From NCBI GenBank assembly GCA_029204225.1, contig MU831546.1, positions 1 to 64,000 of the forward strand: a stretch of 64,000 bases of DNA, given 5' to 3'. Source of the stretch: Diphasiastrum complanatum. Taxonomy: Eukaryota; Streptophyta; Lycopodiopsida; Lycopodiales; Lycopodiaceae. The translations under genes were made by a program, and so were the position numbers. A model generated the notes under the pieces. The model saw only the letters and a list, made by a program, of their open reading frames with translations. It searched no databases and had not been told where the DNA came from. Positions 53,641 through 64,000 of this stretch are shown here, piece after piece; positions within the stretch are counted from its first letter, which is position 1; each line of letters starts with the position of its first letter.

Positions 53641-56124
53641 TACTCATTATCATGTTTAAGTTATGTGCTATCAACCTAAGATATCATGAGAATGATTATA
53701 ATGTTTTTTGTGCATTGACATAGTTGTATGGTTCTACATGTGATTGATTATTGATTGTATGAATATGTTGGATACTTGGATATACAACCTTGATCAAAAG
53801 GAATATTTTGGTAGTTGTGAATTCCACAAACTACCAAGTAAAGAATAAATTCCACATGATCAATATTTGCTACAAAGTACATTTATCCTTGCATACTTCT
53901 TTCTTACAACAAACTAACTTATACCTTTATCCATAGGATGACTTTTTCAAAAAAAATTCTTATCTTTTATTTCACACTCTCTCATTTGTATCGGACAAAC
54001 ACACCATTGGCATTTCTTAGTACACAAGGAACTGATAAAATAAACAATCACACATGTTTGGGCATACAAGCAAACAACAAATGTATGAACTTTGTATGTT
54101 GTATTTGGTACTCGGTTGATTTTCCAAAATGAAAATGATTTAATCAGATCAATTTATCTAACATGGTATTTCATTAAGTAATTTTGAATAAATGTGTACA
54201 TTTGTTGATCAGTAGAAAGCACATGAATTTTTATGATGTGAAAAGGATGAGAACACATGCTAATGTTTTGTTTATGAGATTACGTCAATTATTTAGTGTC
54301 TACTATGACCTACAAACTTTGAATCATAGTCCTAGATAATCATACTATGAGCTAGACACTATTAATGTTTTTGAGACTTACCTACTAGTAAAGTGTCATT
54401 ATATTTGATTTTTTCCAAATTGAGTCCTTTCACCATTATTGCTAGTTTACAATTACTCCATCCTTGAAAAATAAAGATATCAACATATAACCTATGGAAT
54501 AGAAGGATGTGTACACATGAAAGTTGTGCATGTGAAGAGTTGACTATGAAACTTAATTATAGGAGATTATGTGGTGGATATTTTCCTAAATTTAAACCTA
54601 TGAAAATAGTTATCATCTCTCAAGTACTTTTGATACGGTGCTAGTGAAATTGTTGACTAATTTAAATGATAAATACATGTTTCAAACATCTTTGGGACTC
54701 CGATATCATAGATTGAAGTGTATCTTTCTCCTTCAACAAATTTTTTTAATTATAATGCTTCAATTATGTCTCTTCAATCAAAGGGAACACATTTATGTCT
54801 TTTAAATGTGATGTCATTTAGAAATGCACTATCATGTGTTTTGTTAAGACTTGCCTTGAATCTAATGTTCAAATACCTGGCAACAATTCAACTTTTTTGT
54901 TGTGGAGCACACTATTATTTTGAGTTTGATAATGGGCTTTAGCTTTTTGACAAGTATAAAAATTTTCATCTCCATTTCAAAATGCCTAGAGAGAGTCCAT
55001 TTTACATCTTCCAAGAGACTTTGTATCAAATACAAAGGATTTGACAACTAGGGCTATATATTTCTTTGTAGAAATGGTGGTTTTTCCAAGTGTAGCTAGC
55101 ATATAGCTCTTCAATACTATTTTGTCAAAGACCCAATGCAAGATCACAAACTCCCTCTCTTGTATTGTCCGACTAAGACTGTTTGGCTCTTCTATGTAGG
55201 CTTACTTTATATATTGGCTACAAGGGCTTTTTTTATGATTCTAAGACAATATGAGTCTAACCCAAGATGGCTCAAGGCTTGCCTCAGGAGATTGGTTACA
55301 CCAAGCTATCTCAAGATGTCAACTATTTTTTCTTAGGTACTATCACGCATCTACTACCTCCTTGGGGCTTATAGGTAGTTAGAAACATATTGAGTTGAAT
55401 TTGGAAATGCGTGAAATGCATTGATTCAAATAGAGTTTAGCAAGAATGATGTTGGTACAATTATAGTGTGTATCGACATAATTCTACCATAGTTAAGGAA
55501 ACATTTGAATATATCATTGGATAATAACTTGTAAAAGATTGGCAATATTAGATTTTTTATAATGTTGGTGACCGTAGATGAAGTTGTAGAAGGACTATAG
55601 TGTTCAAAAATCTAGTCACCATTGGAAATGAAATCCAATAGTTCCTTATAAATCTTCAAGGGGTGGCTGGGTCTTGAAGCTCAAAACGTCGGAGATCCTA
55701 GGAAACGAGATACAATATATACCATGTCTCAATGCACAACCAAGATGGAGATTGTCCATTTTTGAGTAGAATGTGAAAGCCATTAGAAGTTAACACTTTG
55801 AGTCTATGCTCTTTACGGGTAGATCCATCCTATGTACCCATGCCATGAAGAAGAAATGGGTAGAGTGTGGCACTCTTAAGGATCTTAGTGCACACTAGAA
55901 ATTGACCTACTATACTATAAGCAAGTCGTGCCATTTGCCCATGATTTGGAGTTTTTAACAGAGATTTAAATGGGACGACTTCTTGATTGCTTTGGCATTT
56001 GACCCATTTCTACCATTAAAATCATGGAAAGTTTTGGAGCTGTTGTCATGGAGAGGCTTTATTCCTAAGCATCAATGCTTGGTGGATTGTCAGAGCACAC
56101 ATTCATCATTGGTTGTGTGTTGAT
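53641..56124. other. Unassigned AT-rich sequence
   Basis: No polymerase motif is found in either strand although a copia pol would be expected next to the gag-protease at 56125. Open frames here are short and unconvincing. Confidence 0.45.
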
Positions 56125-57411
56125 TCATCCTTCATGATTAGAGATCACACATGCATCAAGCTTGAAAAGTTTACCATGCCTCCTACCTTGAGCAATCAAG
56201 GATCCACATTTACTTATCAAACATGCATCTCCAATGAACTCCACATCAAGTCCTTTGTCAATCATTTGACTTACACTAAGCAAATTCTTAGTGATTGAAG
56301 GAATGTACAAAACATTTTCAAGATTTGCTTTCCTATTTGTTGAAAGGGAAATAGGAATAGTGCCTATGCCTTTGATGTCACATTGACCATCATTTGCAGT
56401 GTAGATGATGTTACCTTCTCCCTCATAAGACAATAAGGATGTAAAGTATTCCTTATGTCTTGTCATGTGAGATGAGGCTCCACTATCAATCCACCAAGGA
56501 TCATTATCATCTATGTTGGCTAACAAACTTGAAGTCATAACAAGTGATTCACATGTGTTATGTTCTTCCTCATCTATTGTAAGATTTCCTTGCCTCTCTC
56601 CTTGCTCTCTTTTCTTCTTATAACATTCATTTGCAAAATGACCTTTTATCCCACAATAAAAGCACTTGAACTTTGACTTATTGTTCTTAGTAGAAGAGGA
56701 AGAGGAAGAGTGATCATCATGATCAAAGTTACCACCTTTGGACCATTTCCCTTTGCCTTTACCTTTGCCCTTGAATTTGCCTTTTGTGAAGAAAGCCTCT
56801 TCACCTCCACCTTGCAAGGATGCACCATCAAGCTTTGATTGCAACCTATGTTCTTCAGCCAATAAGATTTCTTGCAAGTCAACCACACTTGGCAAGACTC
56901 TTTGAATGGCAAAACTTTGCACAAGGTTAGCATGTTCATTTAGCAAACCATTCAACATAACTTGGACTATTTCACCATCTTTTATGTTCTCATCAATGCA
57001 TGCTAAATCATCACTTAGGGACTTAACTCTCAAGATAAATGCATGAGCACTTTCACCCTCTCTTTGCCTACTAGAAAATATTTGTCTCCTTAGGGTCAAT
57101 ACCCTAGATGTGGACTTTGATTCAAAGAGCTTCTTTAAGGCATTCCATGCCTCACTTGCACTTTGACACTTTCCAACTTCCTTGAGAAGTTCATTTGTAA
57201 CATTCATTTTAATGATATGAAGAGCCCTTTTGGCCTTCTTATCAAACCTTTGTTGCTCTTGAAGTGTGAGAGGTCTCTCTTCAATTTCTGCAACTATGTC
57301 CATGAGTTCATTCAACTCAAGTAAGGACTCCATCCTCACTTTCCAAGTAGAGTAGTTTGATGAACTCAACCTTTCACTAGACTCTAGCATGATCCCACCA
57401 TTGGAAGCCAT
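56125..57411 (-). CDS. Copia Gag-protease ORF, intact frame, truncated before integrase
   Basis: A real ATG (MASNGGIMLESSERLSSS) opens 428 codons without a stop. Gag domain to ~230 (STWKVRMESLLELNELMD, LKEVGKCQSASEAWNALKKL), a Lys/Gly-rich basic stretch (KGKFKGKGKGKGKW), an intact zinc knuckle (CFYCGIKGHFANEC, ~257-270), protease with WWIDSGASSHMT (~313-324, catalytic DSG present), and the start of the pre-integrase region to DACVISNHEG. Integrase, RT and RNase H do not follow. LTR and Met-tRNA primer site are in place upstream. It is the best-preserved copia ORF in the window and could in principle still make Gag. Related to the gag frames at 19579, 23248 and 10992. Confidence 0.88.
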   Translation of the reverse strand: MASNGGIMLESSERLSSSNYSTWKVRMESLLELNELMDIVAEIEERPLTLQEQQRFDKKAKRALHIIKMNVTNELLKEVGKCQSASEAWNALKKLFESKSTSRVLTLRRQIFSSRQREGESAHAFILRVKSLSDDLACIDENIKDGEIVQVMLNGLLNEHANLVQSFAIQRVLPSVVDLQEILLAEEHRLQSKLDGASLQGGGEEAFFTKGKFKGKGKGKGKWSKGGNFDHDDHSSSSSSTKNNKSKFKCFYCGIKGHFANECYKKKREQGERQGNLTIDEEEHNTCESLVMTSSLLANIDDNDPWWIDSGASSHMTRHKEYFTSLLSYEGEGNIIYTANDGQCDIKGIGTIPISLSTNRKANLENVLYIPSITKNLLSVSQMIDKGLDVEFIGDACLISKCGSLIAQGRRHGKLFKLDACVISNHEG

Positions 57412-58571
57412 GATTCTAATGTTTCTTCAACTTTTAGGTTCTGTCCTAAAGCACTTAGCACTCACTTTTCTCTCAACAAATGATAGATAAAGAGATCTAT
57501 GAAGATTTAGGACCCTAAAACACTTCTATCTTGAACCTAGATGGTTTCCAAGCATAGAAAGGAAGATTGAAACACATGCAACACTTTGCACACACTAAGA
57601 ATGGATTACAAAATCAAACCAACCTGAACACACTCTTGCTTAAGCTCTCAAACTTTCCAGCAAGTGACCAAATCAAGTTATGGTGTGAAGAGTTACTTGC
57701 ATTCTTAGAAAAAACCCAAAACTAGGATGCCAAGATTACCTAGTAATGAACAAACTTGATCAACATATGATCAACACACTAAGATATTGATTCAACCTGT
57801 AAAACCACATGTAAACCACACTTCTAAAAGTTTATAAACTCCAGCAAGTGATAAATACAAGATTTAGAGGTGAATGAATGAGCACACTTAGTGAATCACA
57901 AGACTAGCTTCACTATCTTGTCAAATCTTGGTGTTTAGATGTAGATCTAAGATCACTTCACATGAGAATGTTCCTCAACCTGTTAAGAACCTGAAAACAC
58001 ACTTGCATAATGGTTAACACCTTCCAGCAAATGCTCCAATCAAATTACATAAGGAGAGTTACTTACATGCTCAACAAAGTACACCAAAATTTATGCCAAA
58101 ATTGATGACAATCTTTACAATATGCTCTTCACAATGGAGCTTACAATATGTTCACCCAAAAAAGGGGATCTTTCATCCAAATGGGAGCTTTGCTCAGCCT
58201 TTAGGAGAATTACAACTCACTCAAAAGAGCATTTGTCATCCACTTAAGGAGAAGTTTCATCCACTTAAGGAGAGTGTTCATCCAAGAATGGAGATTGTCA
58301 ACAATAGGATTGAAAAGAACATTGTTAGTATTGAATATGCACAAGCCTCACAATCACAAATGATTAGGTGTTATGATCTGATCCAAAATAGTTTCTTTTC
58401 AGCCTCTGATCTTCAATAGACCTGAAATATGCTTTTGATCCACAAGTTCAACTCACAAAACAAAGGTTAGTAAGATTTGATCAACAAAGCAATGCAAAAT
58501 CATGCTAGAACTTGATCAAACATCCAAATATCACCAAAAATGGAATACTTACTGTAAATAGAAGCCAACCA
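57412..58571 (-). other. Leader of the copia element with 21-bp periodic repeats
   Basis: Untranslated. Between about 58150 and 58295 the motif TTCATCCA(CTTAAGGAGA) recurs about every 21 bp (58150, 58171, 58234, 58255, 58276). The plus-strand open frame there is a by-product. Confidence 0.65.
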
Positions 58572-58583
58572 GCTCTGATACCA
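58572..58583 (-). promoter_or_regulatory. Primer-binding site, initiator Met-tRNA
   Basis: TGGTATCAGAGC in element orientation, the exact standard copia primer site, directly after the LTR end. Confidence 0.93.
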
Positions 58584-59238
58584 TGTGAAAAATACAGATC
58601 CTAAGTGGATCTAAACTCCAAGATCATTGGCTTGAATGCTTGCACTCCAAACTACATAAGCTAGGAATTGGCAACACATTCTATGCTACCTAGAATGCAA
58701 AGAACTTGATCAAAAAGCATTTATCACAAATGGAAACTTCCATAAACATCAAGTGCGGCCCAAAATAGCATTATACAGTCCATAATACATCAGCCTATCA
58801 CTTTTGGAAAGCACCTAAGATCATACACAATAGCTTGAAGACAATACACACAACAATGCTCTCAATGGAGGAAGAAACAATGACAATGATCTATTGATCT
58901 CAATGAAGCATACAAAAGGTTTCTCCAACCTGTTCTCCACGACTTCCCTACTATTTATGGATGAGGAAGATGACTCTCTCTCCTCTCTCTAGAAGGTACT
59001 TGACCCTAGATATTCCCTATATAGGAAAAATAGCTAAAAATGGCTTATATGACCAAAATACATCAAAATGGTCTCATTTTGAAGGGTATGAAGTTTGACA
59101 CTTCATCATACTGAAAAAATACAGTAAATAAAAACATTGTGGCCTGGTTCACACGTGCAAAACTCCAGAACCAAAACTATTTACAATTTTAGCCAATTTA
59201 GGCCTCAAACTAGCTAGGAAATGTTGACAATTTTCACA
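58584..59238 (-). mobile_element. 5' LTR of the copia element with the intact Gag-protease
   Basis: 655 bp, TGTGAAAATT at its start (59238) and TTTTTCACA at its end (58584) in element orientation, similar in length and termini to the LTR at 18343. Confidence 0.88.
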
Positions 59239-61037
59239 CTCAGGCCACTAAGGATGCATGGGACATCCTAGCAACTCTCTATGACATCAGAGATGTCACC
59301 TCCAAGCTTCATTTGAGGAAGAAATTCTTCACTCTCAGAATGTTCGAGCCATCTCAACTTTTAAGAACCTTATGGAGCAGATGACTGCAACAAGATCGAA
59401 CATCAAAGATTCGGATGCAGTAATGACTCTATTATCGAGTCTCCTTGATGCGTACAAAAATTGGGTCATGGCAATATCGACCCAGGAGCATCTCACTCTT
59501 TCAAGAGTAATTTTGATGCCTCTACAAGAGGAGATCAAAAGAACTGCTTCCTTATCCGACTCAGAATCGGATCCACAAGCTCTACACACAAACAAAAATC
59601 AGAAAACTCAAAAGTTTATATCAGAGGTCTACATAGTCAGACTATCCTAACAACAAGAGCAACATGCAACGACCTATATCAAACACACCACTAACTTCAG
59701 AGTCTTCATCGTTCTAGCCAAGATAGAATCTATTTTGTAAGTATTGTAAGAGGACTGATCACCTTATCAAGGATTGCAGAACGTTGCAATACAACAATGA
59801 AAGGAAGCAACAGTTCCAATAACAAGCAAATGCTACTTCTACCAGTCACTCAATCCAGCAACAAGAAGAAGATGAAGCTACCTTCTTGACCAAAGTCAAA
59901 GAACAACAGGATATCGATTCCTGGTATTTGGACTCAAGTACATCACATCACATGACTCACCATCGACACTGGTTCCATGACTACAAGTCATACACCCATT
60001 CTACAGTTGTTCAACTTGGAGACAACTCGACACATACTATCGAGGGTGTAGGAACAGTCAAAGTCGAATTCCAGAAAGGTGATGTTATGTTTTTGTCCAA
60101 TGTTCTTCACATTCCAAATCAGACCAAAAACCTACTCTCAATTAGCAAAATCACAGATTTAGGTCAGAGGGTCAAATTTGATAGACAAGGCTGCACTATT
60201 TTTGACGAATCTAGGGAAGTTCTTGCTTTCAGTAGAAGGTGTGGCAATTTATACAAAATCAGTCACTCTCATTCTACAAGTAGTCAAGCTCTTTTTACTT
60301 CAACTTCTGAATCAACTGAGATGCTTTGGCATTTCAGATTAGGCCATTTACATTCTAGTTGTATTCAGCAAATGTCAAAACAGAACTTAGTACAAGAGTT
60401 GCGGTTCACTAGCAAATCCAATATTCCAGGTAAACGTTGTATTTCCAACAAGCATGATAGAAGTTCAAATTCTATATGTACTTCCAGAAATTTGGTAGAT
60501 CTTGTACAAATAGACATTTGTGGTCCTATGCAGACTATTTCCATAGGGGGAGTTGTCTATTTGTTTACTATCATTGATGAATTCTCTCAGAGGACCGCAA
60601 CATATTTCTTGAAGAACGAATTCAATACTCTCAAGTTCTTCATGCAATTCAAGGCATCATCAAAAAAATCGACCCAGAGAAGAATCAAAGCTCTATGCTC
60701 TAATGCAGGGAGAGTATTTATCTCCATCGAGTTCAAGGCTTTATGCAGGGCCAATCAAATACATCTATAGCAATATTCAACTAGCAGCTCACCTCAGTCC
60801 AATGGTGTAGCTAAATGGAAGACTCAGTAACTCATTGAAAGTGCAAGGAGCATGTTGGCCCATGCATCTCTTCCAAAGAAGTTCTGGGCAGCTGCTGTTA
60901 CTATAGTAGCCTACCTTCAAAATCGATTTATCTCAGAGGCCCTGAATGGAAAGACACCTTTTGAGGTGTGGACAGGTTTGAAGCCATCACTCACAAATAT
61001 TCGAGTGTTCGGATGCAAAGCCTACTCTCAGGAGTAA
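59239..61037 (+). pseudogene. Ty1/copia Gag to integrase relic (fourth family)
   Basis: Begins inside Gag exactly at the LTR border. Frame changes split the Gag part (TLYDIRDVTSKLHLRKKFF, then LMEQMTATRSNI, LLSSLLDAYKNW). A zinc knuckle CKYCKRTDHLIKDC is near 59735-59780. The 294-codon frame at 59886-60770 holds protease (WYLDSSTSHHMT; the DSG motif reads DSS), the pre-integrase region (LWHFRLGHLHSSC) and the integrase start (LVQIDICGPM). Two stops (CTATAG near 60765 and TAA near 60829) interrupt the NGVAKWKTQ region, where NGVAERK is expected. The C-terminal part (60852-61037) reads LPKKFWAAAVTIVAYLQNRF and ends at the VFGCKAY motif. RT is missing. Confidence 0.92.
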
Positions 61038-61402
61038 GCCCAACCATTTTATAGGGCATTTGAAGTTGATATTTTGTTGATTAGTTTCAAAGCTTGCAAA
61101 TTTTTCTCCTTTAAGAAAAGCCACTAGTAATCTCTAATTTATTGGTTTCAATCTAGTGTTTTACCACTTTCAATCAGGTGTTGTAGGTGTTATTTTGCAA
61201 ACTTGTGCTAAGGCTACAAATTCTAGAATAGTTTTTTTTACTCCAGTTTGGTGTTATCCACTTTAAGCCTTGGATATATTTTAGACTCATTCTCGTGCAA
61301 TGTGACAAGCAACTTTTTCAATATGCCAAGGTGACATCTTAGTGGATTTGTGGTATTATTGTGGGCTTTTGTATAAAGGTTATGATGAAATATTAGCAAC
61401 TC
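61038..61402. other. Unassigned sequence
   Basis: No gene; the copia homology stops at about 61037. Confidence 0.4.
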
Positions 61403-61590
61403 ATGGCACTTGTACATAAATGCTATAAATCATTAGACATAATGAATGACACTTTTGGCAATTGTTCATGAATGCTATAAATGGTTCAACATATTAAATG
61501 GCACTTGTACATTCATGAATGCTATAAATGGTTCTACATATTAATTGGCACTTGTGCATAAATGCTATTAAATCTAATAAATGTTGTAAA
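61403..61590. repeat. Minisatellite, four imperfect ~43-52-bp units
   Basis: Units start near 61403, 61455, 61498 and 61545, each with TGGCACTTGT.CAT, then GAATGCTATAAATGGTT and ACATATTAA in varying form. Confidence 0.75.
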
Positions 61591-63283
61591 GTATTAGACA
61601 CCAAGAATCAAGTATTCTAGCTAAAGGCAAGATAGTAAAAAGTATGGCCTTTGCACTTGTAAAAAAAACACCCTAAATATTATTAGACATATCAAATTGA
61701 TATTTTTCTCTATTTAACAATTTTAAATACTTAGCTCAAAGCTCAACTATAACATGAAAACCTTAACAAAAATTGTATGTCTTTGGAGTTCTTCTATGCT
61801 CATCATCATTATGACCCCTAGGGTTAATTATTGTTAAAGATTTTGAAGATACAGAGTAAGATTACACAACTATCTTGATTAATTGAACTTTTTTTTGTAA
61901 AGAGTACACTATTTATACTAATTGAATATTCATACATCAAATTGAAATTATTTACAAGCGCATAGTTCATCAACCAAAAGATTAAGAAGATTACAAAGAA
62001 GCACACAATTCATCAATGGCCTAATGTACACGTGTCTTATATAAAAGAACATTCTTGACCATGAGGACTCTTAAACCAACAACTGAAGTGATTCCAACAT
62101 TTGTAACTTGTTGTGGTACACATGAAATTGAAACTACTACAACTTTAAATTCCAATATAATAGATTAGCTAAATAGGAACAATCATGGCAACCCACCTCA
62201 ACACACCAACCAAAACAACCATAACAATATGTTTAAGCAAAGTCAAGTTTTTCACACCTACCATATAGAATCAACACAAATATGTAGTAACAAAACTCTT
62301 CTTAGAAAAGTTGTCCATTAGTGAAAAATTATCTATGTATGTGTTGTAATTAAACCAACCCCAACTTGAATGTTGAAACAACGTTGGTCATTGACGTGGT
62401 GGAGTAACTTTATGTTGATGACTATGTTCTACATAAAATTGTAAATGACAAAATCTAGGCTAGTATAATCCAAGGAGAATAACAAAGTGGTGATTAAATT
62501 CTATATCCCCTCCATAGATCTTGGTCCCTCTTGCCAAGAAACTTTTAGATGGGCTGATAAATTTTGGACAAGTGAATTAGTTGAAATGAAAGGTTGAAAA
62601 ACAAAAACAAAAATGCAACACATGAGCATGTTTGATCTTTGAGCTCATTTCTCAAGTCTTATATACTTATTAATAAATATTTCTTTTTGAAATGTATAAG
62701 GACTCAATTCCCTTGTCAAAAGAAACAAAATGGTTACTACAATTCTTCTTTATCTAGATTTAATACTTCCTTAAGCTAGTCAAGAAACCAAGACATGAAA
62801 ACATTTTCATTTATCATCAAAACTATGTTTTAAGAAAATTGCCATTGACTACATGCTTTAACTACTCAAGGGATCAGAGTAAGTTTTCACATTTGAGTCT
62901 AGTGACTACAAATATTCAATTCTCTCGTAGACCTTGTCGATCATTGAGCTCTTACCCAAACTTGAAAATTGGTTCTATTTTTCTATGCTCACCATTTATG
63001 TACTAAGCACCAAAATAGACAAATTGAGCTCCGAATCATATGCTAGATGGGGGGTAGTCCTACCACTACCTCCATTGTAAGTGTTCAAGAAAGTTTCTAG
63101 TTTTTTCACAACATTTTTGGCATCTTCAACTACTCCAATGTTTATGTTTGCACCCACACATCTTGATTATTTCTACATCCTTGATCATGTTTATTGGGTC
63201 CACATAGACAAAGTAGACACATGGAATTCCACCACACTCTCCCAAAATACTCAAATTTTCCTTTCCATCCTTGTACTTGGACC
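61591..63283. other. Unassigned AT-rich sequence
   Basis: No gene, RNA or clear repeat is supported. Confidence 0.45.
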
Positions 63284-63748
63284 TCATAAAGGCATGTCAA
63301 CAAAGCATACACACAAAATAATAGAGAATAGAAGCACAATCAGGGCATGTTTCATAACAGTCTCATGATCAATATTTTGATAAATAGGTAAAAAACTTGC
63401 CAATTCAAACCATCCACGATAAAGTTCTATAGCTACCTCATTTATATTAGACTGGCACAATGGGATGTGATTAAGTCCTTTGTTCAAGTCATTCTTTAAA
63501 AATTTGCTTCTAATAATTCCAGTATCCATCGAGACAACATGCCCAAAAATTATCGAAATGAACTCTTTAAAACATTTAGTGTAAGCGCAAGTACAAGGTG
63601 GAATGTTGTCAACATCGAAATCACAAAAAGCTTGAAATGGTTTATACTGTTGAATTTCACACGTGTGGACTGTCCACAACATGTACTTGTGATCTCCTAA
63701 GGTGTGTAGATGCACCAAGATCAAGACTAGATTGAGATTCAAGATCAA
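63284..63748 (-). pseudogene. Possible retroelement ORF fragment (GHVVSMDTGII..LNKGLNHIPL)
   Basis: An open frame of 154 codons without a clear ATG at its start. The part from ~63660 down looks coding: PPCTCAYTKCFKEF, then GHVVSMDTGIIRSKFLKNDL, then NKGLNHIPL and ELYRGWFELASF. A short LxKGLxxxP segment of this kind occurs near the N-terminus of several non-LTR and Penelope-type reverse transcriptase proteins, so a fragment of such an element is possible. No RT catalytic motif lies in the window. It could also be a chance frame. Confidence 0.3.
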
Positions 63749-64000
63749 TCTTAGATTCTATGGCAAAAACACACTACTACATGCATTCAATCACTTCCAA
63801 CTCTCACTCACATGTGTGGGAAGTATTCAAAAAATAATCTAAGTAAAAACAAGCTGTTCTCCTCGGGTAGAGAGAGAAAAAGCATCATGAGCTCTCGGGT
63901 AGAGAGAGAAAGCTAGAAATCCAATAACTCACAAAATCCAAGAAATCACCAAATCAATTAGATCCAAAATGAGGAGTACAATGATACTAGTAGATCCACG
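63749..64000. other. Right edge, unassigned
   Basis: Contains two copies of CTCGGGTAGAGAGAGAAA (about 63863 and 63896). No gene is seen. Confidence 0.4.

Noticed and set aside
58093-58419. Plus-strand ORF of 108 codons with HPLKE repeats
   Set aside because: Lies in the untranslated leader of a minus-strand copia element; the repeats are the 21-bp DNA repeats.
53137-59243. One complete copia element from 53142 to 59238
   Set aside because: Flanks do not form a duplication (TTCCA and CTCAG), and 53641-56124 shows no polymerase; the left LTR is too diverged to pair with certainty.

Overview
This is a stretch of land-plant nuclear DNA, mostly retrotransposon. It holds two plant-specific protein-coding genes, seen as single uninterrupted frames, in an AT-rich background of nested, truncated and inverted LTR retroelements and long (GA)n/(CT)n microsatellites. 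The species cannot be named. Repeat density and the spread of decayed elements suggest a large, methylated genome (fern, gymnosperm or similar). There are no bacterial-type operons, rRNA genes or CRISPR arrays.

Layout. 1-1503: decayed Ty1/copia polymerase. 2063-2865: broken ORF of unknown kind. 3530-3900: GA-based satellite. 3944-4260: RRM pseudogene resembling BPA1. 6456-6720: ~60-bp tandem repeat carrying four related upstream ORFs, just before a membrane-anchored methyltransferase-like gene (6786-8243, +). 9586-11040: copia LTR, primer-binding site and gag start only. 13613-15247 (-): OCTOPUS/UPF0503-like gene. 18343-23990 (+): copia derivative without a recognisable reverse transcriptase, followed by a truncated second unit. 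23991-26907 (-): another copia, joined to it tail to tail. 27415-44610: large composite insertion (below). 44861-48586: gypsy and copia LTR fragments and a second gypsy-type 3' end. 48598-52556 (-): almost complete copia polymerase. 53142-59238 (-): copia LTRs and an intact gag-protease. 59239-61037 (+): another copia gag-integrase. 61038-64000: mostly unassigned.

The composite at 27415-44610 is the most notable structure. A non-autonomous LTR element (two LTRs, tRNA-Asp primer-binding site, polypurine tract, no polymerase) is joined at its 3' LTR to a full 72-nt tRNA-Asp copy, which runs on into an inverted LTR arm. Both outer ends are the same (U3, TG) LTR end in opposite orientation, yet a 5-bp target duplication (TTCTT) flanks the whole. 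It therefore looks like one insertion of a palindromic cDNA made when a whole tRNA primer was copied. A 12.4-kb Ty3/gypsy element later landed in one arm (TATTG duplication, 821-bp LTRs differing at about a dozen sites). That element has a repeated stem-loop leader, unusual zinc knuckles and about 3 kb of extra coding sequence after integrase.

Other strong signals are three tandem hairpins with compensating stem changes at the end of an LTR (48362-48560), and premature stops that are often Gln codons changed by one C-to-T step. All alignments were made by eye from the sequence.
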